A stretch of 64,000 nucleotides of DNA from Caecitellus pseudoparvulus (taxonomy: Eukaryota; Bigyra: Bicosoecida), in assembly GCA_965644315.1 (NCBI GenBank), contig CBFFRQ010000054.1, positions 248,001-312,000 on the forward strand, written 5' to 3'. Position numbers and translations under genes: made by a program. Within the stretch, counting starts at the first letter, position 1, and every line of letters starts with the position of its first letter. Of this stretch, positions 20,296-30,966 are shown piece by piece. Under the pieces are notes generated by a model. It saw only the letters and a list, made by a program, of their open reading frames with translations, was not told the origin of the DNA and did no database searches.

Positions 20296-21942
20296 TCACG
20301 TGACGTAGGTGTAGAGCGGCAGGGTCCAGGCTTTGCCAAGCACCCACTGCGCATAAGCGAGGACGCGGGAGGAGCGCTCCGCTGGGTACTCGCTGGCATA
20401 CAGGTGGGCGATGAAGTCCCCTGCTTGCCACCGGAAGCCGCCCATGAAGCCCGCCTCCCAGGAGTTCAGTGCACAGGGGGGGTGCACGGCCACGCGGGTC
20501 GGGTGGTTGGCCGGGTGTGCGTGTTTGTTCAGGAGAGGCTGGTCCATCCAGGTGGGGAAGGCGGTGCGCAGGGAAAAGTCGTCATCCTCCCACGCCTGCA
20601 CCAGCAGGGCCACCGTCCACGGGTGGCGCGCCAGCAGCATGACGCCCGAGTTGAAGGCGAAGCCAGGCATGGGGTCCTCTGCCGCGTGAAGGAGCGCTGA
20701 CGGTGCAGCGGCCATCAGCTGAGCCACCGGCGTGTCCTGCCCCGTCACGACAGCATCGCGATCCAGCAGCAACAGCAAGTCGCAGGTTCGCCCGCCGCTT
20801 TCGGACACCGGCGCCTCACCGGACAGCAGCCAGTGCGCCAGGGCCAGCTTGGCCATTTTGGGGTTGTCGCGGCGCAGCTGCTGCCATGCCGTCTCCAGCG
20901 GCGTCGCCACAAGGCTGGTGTTCCAGGCTGGGTACTGGCCTTGCGTCTTGACAAGGCTGGTGGCCTGGTCCACCACCAGGCTGTACCCATGGCGGGTGGC
21001 GTAGGCCTGGGCGGTGTCACGCACGGCAGACGTGACGTCGCTCGGCCACCCAGTGCCCAGCACGAGCAGGACGCACGTGTGGCCTGTCCAGTCCGGCACC
21101 TGCCCCTGCCACGTCGCAGCTGCCGACACGGCAGGGTGCATGGCCAGGGCGGTGGGTGCGGCACCGGCATTTGGCAGCGCCGCCAGGAGATCTGGCTGAG
21201 TCTGGCTGTATGTGAAGGCCGCCATGGGGGGGCGTGCGAGGGATGCGTTGGCACGCTGCGTTGCCCAGGTGTGACTCAGGCGGCCGCTGGCGGGCGACAT
21301 AACGCTGGGCCCCGTAACACGGTCCTGGGACGCAGGCCCCAGCGCGATGGGGTCTGGCAGGGGGGCGTACCAAGCTGCAGGGAAGCCTGCCGCCACGGCG
21401 CCCACTGTGTCGACACGCCGGCTGTACCGCGTGCAAGGCGCTAGCCCAGTGACGCGGTCCAGACGCAGGACATAGGAGAGCACCTGCACGCCGTACACTG
21501 CGACGAGGCAGGCTGCCAGCAAGGCCGCGCCCCGGGTGGCCCAGCGAACGAGGGGGGGGTCGTTGTGCCGCGCCTGTGTCGGGAAGCGGCGCAGGACCAG
21601 GTGGCACGCCAGCACCAGGACCACGCCCAGGACGATGGCCAGGGCAGTGTAGTTGTCCCCCATGGCCTGGGTGCCCACCAGGAAGTGCCGGCCGCAGAAC
21701 GTTGCACAGGCAGCCGCCACACGTGCGTGCATGCGGAGAGCAACGCCAGCTGCGAGCAGCAGCCCCAGCCACATGAGAAGCCGGCTGGCAGGGGAGGCAG
21801 GCTGGCAGCAGCGCCACGGGCGTGATATGCTGCGCTTGGCGCACACCTGCTCGCAGGGGCTGCTGAGTGCATCAGTGGCAGCCCTGCGTTGCGCTGCCAT
21901 GGTGTGCCTGCGGAAATTGGGTCGAAGCCACCCAGCGCGCAT
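20296..21942 (-). CDS. GT34-like galactosyl/xylosyltransferase, membrane-anchored
   Basis: Single-exon 548-residue protein. The N-terminal third has three hydrophobic segments (LLMWLGLLLAAGVALRM, YTALAIVLGVVLVLACHLVL, GAALLAACLVAVYGVQVLSY). The C-terminal half matches the GMA12/MNN10 (GT34) pattern: a start strand with RHGYSLVVDQ, the metal site LLLLLDRDAVV near residue 395, FNSGVMLLARHPW, a DQPLLNK motif, and GDFIAHLYASE near the end. These enzymes retain configuration and transfer galactose, mannose or xylose in the Golgi. The triple anchor is unusual, since GT34 enzymes normally have one. ATG 21942 is the first in frame; 21900 is an alternative. It is 115 bp downstream of the heat-shock factor gene on the same strand and convergent with tubulin. 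Confidence 0.8.
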   Translation of the reverse strand: MRAGWLRPNFRRHTMAAQRRAATDALSSPCEQVCAKRSISRPWRCCQPASPASRLLMWLGLLLAAGVALRMHARVAAACATFCGRHFLVGTQAMGDNYTALAIVLGVVLVLACHLVLRRFPTQARHNDPPLVRWATRGAALLAACLVAVYGVQVLSYVLRLDRVTGLAPCTRYSRRVDTVGAVAAGFPAAWYAPLPDPIALGPASQDRVTGPSVMSPASGRLSHTWATQRANASLARPPMAAFTYSQTQPDLLAALPNAGAAPTALAMHPAVSAAATWQGQVPDWTGHTCVLLVLGTGWPSDVTSAVRDTAQAYATRHGYSLVVDQATSLVKTQGQYPAWNTSLVATPLETAWQQLRRDNPKMAKLALAHWLLSGEAPVSESGGRTCDLLLLLDRDAVVTGQDTPVAQLMAAAPSALLHAAEDPMPGFAFNSGVMLLARHPWTVALLVQAWEDDDFSLRTAFPTWMDQPLLNKHAHPANHPTRVAVHPPCALNSWEAGFMGGFRWQAGDFIAHLYASEYPAERSSRVLAYAQWVLGKAWTLPLYTYVT

Positions 21943-22057
21943 GGGCTTTGTTTCTCAGTAGGTTTGCAGCGGAAGCCCTTGCTGCACAGGGACATGAGCC
22001 AAGACCGGCGAGGTCTGTCTCGTGGCACATGCAGCTGTCTCAGGCTTGCATTGTGCT

Positions 22058-23594
22058 TCAGAAAGGCACTTCCACACCGTCCCCTGCCAAGCTGTCGTGG
22101 TCTGGGAACGCCGGCTGGCCCAGAGCGCCGCCGTAGTCCATGAGGAGCTCCTCCCGGGCGGCATGGTCAGGGACCAGGAGGTGCTTGGGAGAGGGCACCG
22201 TGGGGCCCGCGCCGTCACCCGTTGACTGGTGTGAGCTGGCGAACGCGGGGCCTGATTGAGGCGTCGCCGTGCTACTGCCACTGTCAGGCGGGGAGGGCGG
22301 GGAAGACGCCGGGGACGGGTGCTGGTGTCCTGGCCGCGCCTCCACACGGCTAGAGCTGGCGCTGAAGTCTGCAGGGGGCATGGAGGCAGCTGCAAGGGGG
22401 GGTGGCGCGTGGGCCGTGAAGGGCGCCACTGCCGCGGGGCCGTGTGTGGGCACTTGGGAGGTGTGTGCGATGTCCTCGCCACCCGACAAATCCATCAGCA
22501 TGCGTGAGAGGGCAATGTCCAACACAGGCAAGGGGGGCACGCGGGAACTGCGGGGCGGCAGCAGGTCAGGCCGGTGCGCTGCCACCAGCCCAGAAACGGT
22601 GTGCTGCAGCGTTGACGTGAGCAGGTCAGGGCTCTCTGGCGCCTTGCCGGGGCTGGCGAACGCACGTGCTGCCAGGGCTGCCGACATGACCTGTTTCAGC
22701 GCCAGCAGAGCTGACTGGGCCATGTCTCGGCGCTCGCCTTCGTGGCCGGCCCTGCGTTGCCGAGCTCCCTCTGGCGCCTGCGCCGCTGACTCAACGGGCA
22801 CTTCGCGCACAGTGGGGCCCCCCTCCCCGTCTGTGCCGCCTGCGACGTGCTTGTGTCCGTGCTCCTCCCCAGCCCCACGCCGCTTTGCAGCCCGGCGGCG
22901 AGAGATGAGGGGCAGGTTCTCCGGCGAATCTGTACAGCGGGCGCCTCCTGCAAGTGCGGGCAGGCAACCTGCAGAGCTGGGCAGCTGACACACCTTTGCG
23001 AAACAGGTCGTGTTTGAAAATGGCACGCTTGTTGTCAGCTTTCGACCAGGAGTAGCCATTCAACTGCGCAGAGCATGGGCAGGTCCGCGTGCAGCGTGAG
23101 TGTGAAGTGGTGCGGCTTTGGCACAAGCGAAACGCCACTGCAGCAGAAGCGAGCACACAGGGCGAAACTGGGCGCTGAAGGATCGCAAGTCGCACCTGTC
23201 GCACAAATGAGCAGAACCTGCGCACACCGAGGATGGGGCTGGTTTGCCTCGCTCGTGCTGGGCCCAGCGGACTCGCTTCCACCACTGGCGCACTGGTCTG
23301 CCACTCACGACTGGGAATTGCAGAGGCGGGGCAGCACTTGCGTCGAGAAGTCGTCGATCTTGTGCACAACAAAGGCATCTTCGCCCTCCCAGTCAATGAT
23401 GTGCTTCACCTCTGGGTCGTGCAGCACCTCTGTGCCGCGTGCGGGGCTCGGACAGTGCGGGGCAGTTGGCGCAGCTCATCGGCCCAGCAGCCCCCACGCG
23501 TTGGCGCGCGTGTGCTGCTGGGCCGACGGGGCCACGACGCACCCCACATGTTCTGCACGAAGGGGGCTGTCTTGGGCTTTGCTTTGGGGGGCAT
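22058..23594 (-). CDS. HSF: Heat-shock factor type transcription factor (five exons)
   Basis: Exons (minus): 23594-23543, 23429-23309, 23217-23196, 23063-22994 and 22929-22058, giving 378 residues with all phases consistent. The spliced N-terminus forms a complete HSF DNA-binding domain: KTAPFVQNMW, EVLHDPEVKHIIDW, AFVVHKIDDFSTQVLPRLC, then the recognition helix SFCSFVRQLNGYSW, KADNKRAIFKHDLFRK and DSPENLPLISRRRAAK. The usual NTYGF after the helix is NGYSW here. The rest is low-complexity Ala/Pro/Ser with an amphipathic stretch (SALLALKQVMSAALAARAF); no clear HR-A/B coiled coil is visible. It should bind nGAAn repeats in the nucleus. The last acceptor (tacag, ending 22930) could instead be an upstream cag of the same phase. 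The gene is divergent from the Kv channel at 24065. Confidence 0.88.
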
Positions 23595-24064
23595 GGCGGT
23601 CGCGTGTGGCGGCTTGTGGCGGGGTAAGCGTTGCCGGAGCGCGGGCTGAGGCACAAAGGGTTTGAGGTGGTGCAAAGTGTCCCTTGGACTACTACTGACC
23701 TATGCGAGTGGGGTGAAAGAGTTTTGTTTTGGGCGTGTGGTTTGTATCTGGTGCCTTTCATCCGCGGTGGTACATTGGTTGCTGGTGTCGATTGTGGCCC
23801 CCCCCAACAGCGACCTGCTGCACGGCGAGGCATTCGTAGCAAAACAGAGTCACTGAGGGTGAATTCAAATTGCACATCAAGTTGCTCAGATTGCACACTC
23901 AGCCCACTCGAGCTGGACTGAAGGAGTGGGAGTCAACGTGGCGTTTCAACCCGCAAGGCCGTCGCGAAACGCGCGCCGGCGCAGACTGCACAGCTCCGCG
24001 CCTGAAGAGAAGAGGAAGCCTTCTTCCAAGTGCTTGTCCCTGAAACCCAAAGCCAAGACTGACC
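23595..24064. promoter_or_regulatory. HSF/Kv channel divergent promoter region
   Basis: 470 bp between divergent genes, noticeably AT-richer than its surroundings (23690-23900). No ORF is convincing. I did not find a clean three-box GAA heat-shock element. Confidence 0.4.
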
Positions 24065-26755
24065 ATGGCCACGACGGCTCTCATGTCGGCTGTGCAAGGC
24101 GGGACGAAGGTGCTGTCCAACAGGACTGGGCTTGCTCGGGAGCGTGAGAAGGACCGCCTGTTGCAGGCCATTCCCACCGCCGACCGGCGCAAGTACCAGC
24201 GCTGGTTCTCCACAATGGACCGGTACAACCTCGGGTACCTTGAAATCGAGGAGGTGGAGCATGCTCTGAGCTCGGCAGGCTTGCGGCGGGCAAGCCAGGA
24301 AGTTGACTTGGTGGCGTCCGAGCTTGACACGGACGGCAACGGCATCGTGCAAGTGGAGGACTTTGCCATCATCATGGGCTGCTTGCATGCCATGGCGAAA
24401 GGGCGAGGCATCAGCGCGGAAGCCCTGGATGCCGCCGGCAGCGCAGACGCAGGGGAGAAGGAGCAAGCGGCCACGCCTGCATCAGCCTTCCGACGCCTGG
24501 TGTGGCAGACCCTGGAGGACCCGACCACGTCCCTCTTCGCACAGCTGCTGTCCTGGTGCCTGGTGGGCATGATCTTGCTTTCCACAGTGACGCTGGTGGC
24601 GGAAACGGAGCCCAGTCTCGGCTTGGGAGCCCACGCCGCCATTGAAAGTGTGGAGCTGGTCGTGGTGCTGGCCTTCACCGTCGAGTTCGCGCTGCGCGCG
24701 CTGAGTGCGCCGGACTACACAGCCTTCGCCCTGCACAGCATGAACTGGGTGGACTTCTTGGCCATCTTGCCCTGGTACTTGGAGCAGGCCATGGGCGCGG
24801 AGGCGACGAAGGACGCGCAAGGCCTCCGCGTCTTGCGCGTCCTGCGTGTGCTGCGGGTGTTCAAGCTCACCCGGTACTTCTCATCGCTGTCCCTGCTCAC
24901 GCGGGCCTTTGCCAAGTCCCTCACGGCCATGGCCATGGCGCTCTTCCTCACCGCCATCGGCATCCTGCTGCTCTCCTCCATCATGTACTACATCGAGCGC
25001 GGCACGTGGGATGGCGCGCGCAGCATGTACGTCAGCCCGGGCGGCGCGCCCTCTGCCTTCCAAAGCATTCTGCAGGCGTGCTGGTGGTGCATCATCACCA
25101 TCACGGCGGTGGGGTACGGTGACATTGTCCCGTCCACTGCCTTGGGACGCGTGGTGGGGGGCCTCATCTCCCTCTTTGGCGTCGTGCTGCTGGCCTTCCC
25201 GATTTCCATCTTCTCCGCCAACTTCGCCGACATCTACGCCTCCTCCCGCAGGCAGCGGGCACTGGCTGCAGAGTTGGGCAGCAACGACGACTTTGGCAGT
25301 GTGGCCTTTCGTGGCGCTGCGTGGCAGGACGCCCTGCCGCGCTTCCCCATGCTGGGCCGCCTGAGCCTGCCGGCTCCAGCACTCCAGCGCCTCAGCAGCG
25401 TGCACAGCCCCAACGGACGGGGCGGCACACCCCTGTCTCGGCAGCAAACTCTATCGGGAGCCAGCGTCGCAGGGCAGGCGGGCAGCCCAGCGGTGTGGGA
25501 GGCCCACCAGCGCAGCGAGCGTGTGACTGCGTCACCCCCGCGCAGGTCGCGCTTCCACGCAGTGCCCTCCCAGCTGCTGCGGGAAGGCACGGGTGCTGAC
25601 ACACGCTCCACGTCCTCAGGACTGCCCCTGGGCAACCGCTGCGCAGAGGTGCGGGCTGATGACGCTCCGCCGCCGCAGTGCTCCCGCACCCTGCGGCGGG
25701 GGGACAGCTGGCACGAGAGCCGCAACCCCGCGAACCACTTCGCCAACTCCACCAGCACCTCACACGCCGTGAACCTCCTCACTGCCAGCCACCCAGGGCT
25801 GCTGGGCCAAGTCCCCGTGCCGCTGCACAACACGGCCCGCGGCACAGGGCGCTCCCGCCTCGGCACGCTGAAGTTTTCCCTGTCCGACTCAGACCTCGCC
25901 TCTGCCACCCGCCCGCTCTCCGACGTCCTTTCGCACGTCGGCGGCATTGGCGTCGCGTCTGCCTCCCACAAAGACACCAAAGCAGGAGCAGCTTGCACCG
26001 AGGCGCAGGACATGGTGCTCACTGCCGCCTCCTTCGGCGGCATGGACCTGTCCAAGGCGCCCCAACTCGCCGCCGCCCTCGCCGCCCTCCTGCGAGATGC
26101 GCGGAAACGCCTGCAAGCCCGCATTCGCCGCAGTGAACTCCGCTGCCGCGACGCCCTCAGCATTGAGCTGGCTCGACGGTGGCGGGCTTGGTTTGGCGTG
26201 CACGCTGGGCCAGTGGTGGCGGCGGCGCGCCCCTTCTGCATTGACCGGGTGCGCATGGCGTTTGAAGTGCGCAATTGCCGCCTGAACCCCGCCACAGTCG
26301 CCGCCATCTCAGTGCTGCCCCTGTCCACCCTACCCCTGCAGCCTGTCACCCCTGGAGACCGAGTGCTGCTCTCTCCACCTGCGAGGACTGCCCACAGTGA
26401 CGGCGGTGGCATGGCCGGGCCCACACCCACCCCGCCCACAGAGCGGGACGACGACCCCACGCCCCACGGCGCCAAGACGGGGGCAGCACCCGCCACGCCC
26501 GCGGCGCAAACTACCCCACAAGAGAGCAGGCGCCGGGGCAGCAGCAGAAGCGACGGCACCACCAGCAGCGGCGGCGGCGGGTCGGCGGACGAAGGCACAA
26601 GCAGCGAGCGCGAGTACGTGTACAGCAAGCGCGTGACGACGGTGACGCGCCGCACGGCCGAGGGCGAGGTGACGGAGACCAACACCCACATCACGCGCAA
26701 ACACGTGCGCCGCATTCTGCGCGGCGCCTCCGCCTCCGAACTGCCAGAGACGTAG
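24065..26755 (+). CDS. Voltage-gated K+ channel with N-terminal EF hands
   Basis: Intronless, 896 residues. Residues 43-105 form an EF-hand pair; the second loop (DTDGNGIVQVED, 88-99) has full calcium ligands, and the first is degenerate. S1 is at about 160-180, S2 195-213 and S3 226-240. S4 is 253-271 with arginines every third residue (RVLRVLRVLRVFKLTR), and the pore filter is TAVGYGD (347-353), the potassium signature. S6 is GGLISLFGVVLLAFPISIF. The 500-residue cytoplasmic tail is Ser/Pro-rich and ends with a basic stretch (RRTAEGEVTETNTHITRKHV). A tetrameric plasma-membrane channel gated by voltage and probably modulated by calcium is expected. Its stop lies only 14 bp from that of the next, convergent channel gene. 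Confidence 0.92.
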   Translation: MATTALMSAVQGGTKVLSNRTGLAREREKDRLLQAIPTADRRKYQRWFSTMDRYNLGYLEIEEVEHALSSAGLRRASQEVDLVASELDTDGNGIVQVEDFAIIMGCLHAMAKGRGISAEALDAAGSADAGEKEQAATPASAFRRLVWQTLEDPTTSLFAQLLSWCLVGMILLSTVTLVAETEPSLGLGAHAAIESVELVVVLAFTVEFALRALSAPDYTAFALHSMNWVDFLAILPWYLEQAMGAEATKDAQGLRVLRVLRVLRVFKLTRYFSSLSLLTRAFAKSLTAMAMALFLTAIGILLLSSIMYYIERGTWDGARSMYVSPGGAPSAFQSILQACWWCIITITAVGYGDIVPSTALGRVVGGLISLFGVVLLAFPISIFSANFADIYASSRRQRALAAELGSNDDFGSVAFRGAAWQDALPRFPMLGRLSLPAPALQRLSSVHSPNGRGGTPLSRQQTLSGASVAGQAGSPAVWEAHQRSERVTASPPRRSRFHAVPSQLLREGTGADTRSTSSGLPLGNRCAEVRADDAPPPQCSRTLRRGDSWHESRNPANHFANSTSTSHAVNLLTASHPGLLGQVPVPLHNTARGTGRSRLGTLKFSLSDSDLASATRPLSDVLSHVGGIGVASASHKDTKAGAACTEAQDMVLTAASFGGMDLSKAPQLAAALAALLRDARKRLQARIRRSELRCRDALSIELARRWRAWFGVHAGPVVAAARPFCIDRVRMAFEVRNCRLNPATVAAISVLPLSTLPLQPVTPGDRVLLSPPARTAHSDGGGMAGPTPTPPTERDDDPTPHGAKTGAAPATPAAQTTPQESRRRGSSRSDGTTSSGGGGSADEGTSSEREYVYSKRVTTVTRRTAEGEVTETNTHITRKHVRRILRGASASELPET

Positions 26756-26769
26756 GCTGGTGGGGGGCT

Positions 26770-29700
26770 CTACGTGCCCGGCCCCGCTGACTGCCGCGCC
26801 GCAGTGCGCACCGCCAGCACGGCGGCCAGGGCCACGTCCACGTCGCCGCCTGCGGCGCTGAGGAGGTCAGAGGCCGCCTGCACCACGTCACGCGGCGGCG
26901 ACGCGGTGGGTTCGGCGGAGGAGCCAGGCACTGTGCCGCCCGGCCCGCCGCCGCCGCCCACCCCCCACACGCTGCCCACCACCTGTGCCATCCACGACGC
27001 AGTTGCCGCGGGGGCGTGGAAGAACCGCCCTGCTCCGTTTGGTGCCCGGCCCGGCGAGGGCGGGGGCGCCTCCAACGCCATGCCAGGCGTCTGGACGACC
27101 TCTGCGCCGCCGCTGCCACTGCCGCTCCCAGGGAGACCAGGCACGCCTCCCCCCACCGCGGCCGTGTCCAGTGTCACGCCACCCTTGTCATCCAGCCCCA
27201 GCGCCGAGCCGAAGGGCGAGAAGCGGTCGCCCCCCCACTCTGCCAGGGCCTGTCGCAGGGAGATGCGGGGGGTGAAGGGTGCCAGGCGCCTCTGCAGTGG
27301 CCCCACGTGGTCCACCCCGAACACGCCTTCGCGGAACACCAGATGACCCTGGCCCCCCACGCTGCTGCGCAGGGACCCCCCCTGCGCCCCGCCGCCACCT
27401 GGCAGGCCCCGGAAGGAGGCGCTGCCTGGTGCGAAGGACAGGCGCCCAGGACGGGGTGTGCGCAGGGGGGGGGCGCCGCCTCCGCTTGCCCCCTCCCCTG
27501 CAGGGTGGCCCGCGGACACCCCCTGGTGCAGGGGCATGAGCCCGGGGACATCGCCCCACGCGGGGGCGCCGCCTTCCCCACCGCCACTCCCAAGTGCCTC
27601 GCCGCCACCCCCCCACTCCTGCGCCACCGGTGGCAGGGCTCGGATGTACCCGTCACAGGCTGGCGCCAGGCGAGGCCTGGGGGGGGTGTCCAGACCCGTC
27701 ACGAACACCCCCCCCGGCGGCGGCTGGATGTGTGGGCAGGGCAGCAGCCCCGCCCGCAGCACCGCCTCCAGGCGTGCCTGCCCTAGCAGTCGCAGGCCCC
27801 GTGTCCACAGCGCCGCGCACAGCAGCTCGCGGCCAGGCAGGAAGGTGCTAGCGTCCTGGCCGCTGGCGTCGTCCTTCCCCGGCTCCGGCAGCATGCCCAG
27901 GGAGTGCATGGCAGCGGTGACGCCAGAGGGCATGCTGGCCAGCAGGCGCTGCCCGGCAGAGGTGGGTCTGCTGGGCGGGCGAGGGGTGGGGGAGGTCCCT
28001 CGGGAGGCGGTGCGAGGGGGGGTGGGGGAACCCCCCCGCCCCACCTGCACCACCTGCACCGCATCAGCGCCCTCCTCCTCTCCCTCCCAGCTACTCGCGC
28101 TGTCCTGGCCCGCTGCCCCCTGCAGCAGTACGGCAGCTGCCCTGGTTGCCTCTGCCTGTCGAGCGCGGTAGGCGTCTGCCCAGGGACAGGGGGGGGCCAG
28201 GAGGGCGTGGGCCAGCGGACCCCCCCCCTGCACGGCCTCCTCCCACGCGCTGAGCACGTCATTGCGCACGATGGAGGTGGTGGAGACGAGGGTGACGTCC
28301 CGCCCCTTCTCGCTCGCAGCCTCCTCCCCGTCGGCATCCTCCTCTGCCCAGGGCGGGACCAGGGTGGACTCCGCAGCGGCAGCGCTGGGCAGCGCAGGCC
28401 CGGCCCACACCTCCGAGGCCCGGACACCCTTCAGCTGCTTCACAGACCGCTGCGCCAGCAGGACGGTGGACACTGTGGAGCGGAGAGACATGCTGGAGCG
28501 GGGAGTGGGCCCATCCCCCTCGCCCGCCCCCAGGCCCGTCCTGCAGCGCAGAAACAGGGGCAGTGTGCGCACGAGGGTGTACCGCCCATCCAGCACGTCC
28601 AGGCGCTCAAGCACGCCGTCCTGCACCTCCTCAGGCAGGCGGGAGCTGCGCAGGAGCTGGATGAAGGAGTGGCGCAGCATGGTGCGGCGTTTCAGGAACA
28701 TGAGCCGCTCCAGCTTGCGGTACTGCTGCTCCTTCAAGTTCTCACGGTACTCCAGGAAACCCGTGGAAATCACTGCGGGGGGCAGTGTGAAGAAGATGAT
28801 GCCGAGGAGGGCTGCAAGGGAGCCGAACACGCGCCCGAGGGGGGTGATGGGGGTGATGTCGCCATACCCCACCGTCGTGAGTGTGACGATGGCCCACCAC
28901 AACGACACCACCATGTTCGGGAAACGCTCTGCGTTGGCGGAGCGTTCGGCCACGAACACCGCCACCGCCACCAACATGACAGAGGTGGCGGAAATGATGA
29001 CAGCCACCGTGAGTGTGTCTAGTTTCAGCCAGATCACCTTGCCTAGGATGGTGACTGCCGGCGAGTACCGCGTGAACTTGAACATGCGCAGAGCCCGCAG
29101 GATGCGCAGGAAATTCGCCGCCACAGAGCTGCCGAAGATGTCCACGACTCCCAACAGGAACAGCAGGAAGGGTGCCAAGCACAGTGCATCGAGGAGGGTG
29201 GCAGGCCAGAGCAGGAACGCAACACGGGCGGCGCACGCGCTGTCCACACTGGCGCTGTGCAACTGACTGCAGTTGAGCGAGCAGGCCGGCGCAGCAGTGG
29301 GGCGCACGCCACCCTTTGCACTATTGGAGAGTGATGCATGCCCTGTGCCTGCAGTGGGGGCTTCCCTGTCTCCAGTGGACCCCTCCTCTGCGCCGTGTGG
29401 GTGGAGGTATGTGCGGCGGCCGAGCCCGCCACAGTGCACGCAGCAGCAGCCGCCACAGGCGTCCACCTCATCCCACAGCCCCCGGCCCTGGCGCTGGGCC
29501 TCACGGCGGATGCGTTCCAGGGTGCTGAAGGACTTGTCCAGGGGCGCTGTCCACAGACGGCACAGGAACTCGGCCGTGTGCAGCAGCACCATGAGCACCT
29601 CCACGACCTGCACGCCCACCTGTTTTGGGTGCTCCAGCACACGTGTGGAAGGCGACTCGAATGTCACAGTTTCAGACATGACAGAAAACTGTGCAGGTGG

Positions 29701-30413
29701 GGTAGGACTGTGTGTGTGAGCGCTGTGCGGTGGTGCGCGTCGCCGTGTGCCCCACGCACCGTGGAGAAGTACAGCATGAATATGAAAAACGCGCGCACCA
29801 GCCCCTCCGCTGCGCCGAAGGCCTTGCCGTCGATGACCAGCGCCTTCAGGCGCCGCTGAGCGCGCCGACACCGCCCTGCCCACGAACTATCGGGCCTGCC
29901 CTGGAATGTGTGCCGTGTAGGCTGGTGGGCGCGGCGAGCGGCTTCGAGCAGGCGCTCGGCGCTTGCGACCAGCGCTGACTCGGTGCGCTGCACGTCGGAC
30001 ATGGTGCGCACGCTGGCAGCCGCGGTGAGGGTAGGCGGCTCGTACGGTGCGCGCAGGGCGGGGGCCGGCACAGCCTCGGCACTGCGCTTGCCCTCTCTGG
30101 CCGGCGCGTCGGCAGGGTGCACTGCGCCAGACCGGCTAGCGCCAGCGCCGAAGGGAGTGACGGGCACGACGCCTTCCTCGTCAGACTCCGAGCTGCTGCA
30201 TGAAGAGGAATCAGGGGGGAGGTCTTCCAGGTCCAGGGACTGCCAGCCCAGGCGGGGAGACAGCTCGATGCCGCTGCCCTCAGCTCCTGTCGCGGATGCT
30301 GTTGGGACAGAAACGCCCTCTGCATCTGTGGCCCCTGCTGCTGCGCCAGAGAGAGCCCGTTCGCTTTGCGCCCCCCCAGGCGATGGACCTTCACAAGTTC
30401 CCTCGGAGGACAT
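26770..30413 (-). CDS. Voltage-gated K+ channel, long C-terminal tail (two exons)
   Basis: Exons (minus) 30413-29760 and 29688-26770; the 71-nt intron (gtgcgt...cctgcacag, phase 0) cuts S1, joining FFIFMLYFST to FSVMSETVTF. The product is 1190 residues. The N-terminal 190 residues are acidic/Ser-rich. S2 contains VVEVLMVLLHTAEFLCRLW. The S2-S3 linker holds a cysteine-rich insert (DACGGCCCVHCGG). S4 carries ANFLRILRALRMFKFTRYS. The filter is TTVGYGD (about 489-495), and S6 has LAALLGIIFFTLPPAVI. A tail of more than 650 residues is rich in Gly/Pro/Ser. A start at ATG 30413 is supported by the continuous frame. It likely forms a tetrameric K+ channel; the tail function is unknown. Confidence 0.88.
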
Positions 30414-30918
30414 GCTGACACGGCGTGTTGTAAGGATCTGCCGTTGCCAGGGGGTGTTGGAATGCACTCGACCTTGCTGCCTTGCCGTCACCTCACAGAC
30501 GCTTCAAGGTGCCTTGCATGCCCTCTACGCATGCCAGCTCCGGGAGTACTGGTGGGAGGAATCCAAACGTGGATGCGTGCTTGGTGCACCTGTTCCACTC
30601 CGCTCCTGCTCTGAGCAGGCGGTGCAATGCAATGTGGTGAAGGGCTTGGGCAGGTGGGTCGCAGCGCCGTCTGCTGTGCTGGGAGGGGGCAAGGCAGTGC
30701 TAGGCATTCGCAACTCAAGGGAAAATGCAAAAATTCAAACGATAGGTAAGCTTCAAACCTCTCCCACGTGGTTCTGAGCACGCTCGCATCCACATTTGGG
30801 AGCAGCAGGCGTGTCTGAGGTGCGGTAATTGGTCCACATCACACCCCCCGAGGCTGCCTCTGTCCTCTGCGAGCTGGAAAGCCGCACTGCTGCCCTTCGG
30901 CTACCCCCAGTCCACCTC
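30414..30918. promoter_or_regulatory. Divergent intergenic region
   Basis: About 500 bp between the Kv gene and the unknown plus-strand gene. The patch 30715-30760 is A-rich (gggaaaatgcaaaaattc). No gene is seen. Confidence 0.35.
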
Positions 30919-30966
30919 ATGCATGCATCTGCATTCCTGGCGCCGAATCACACAGCGCTCCCCACC

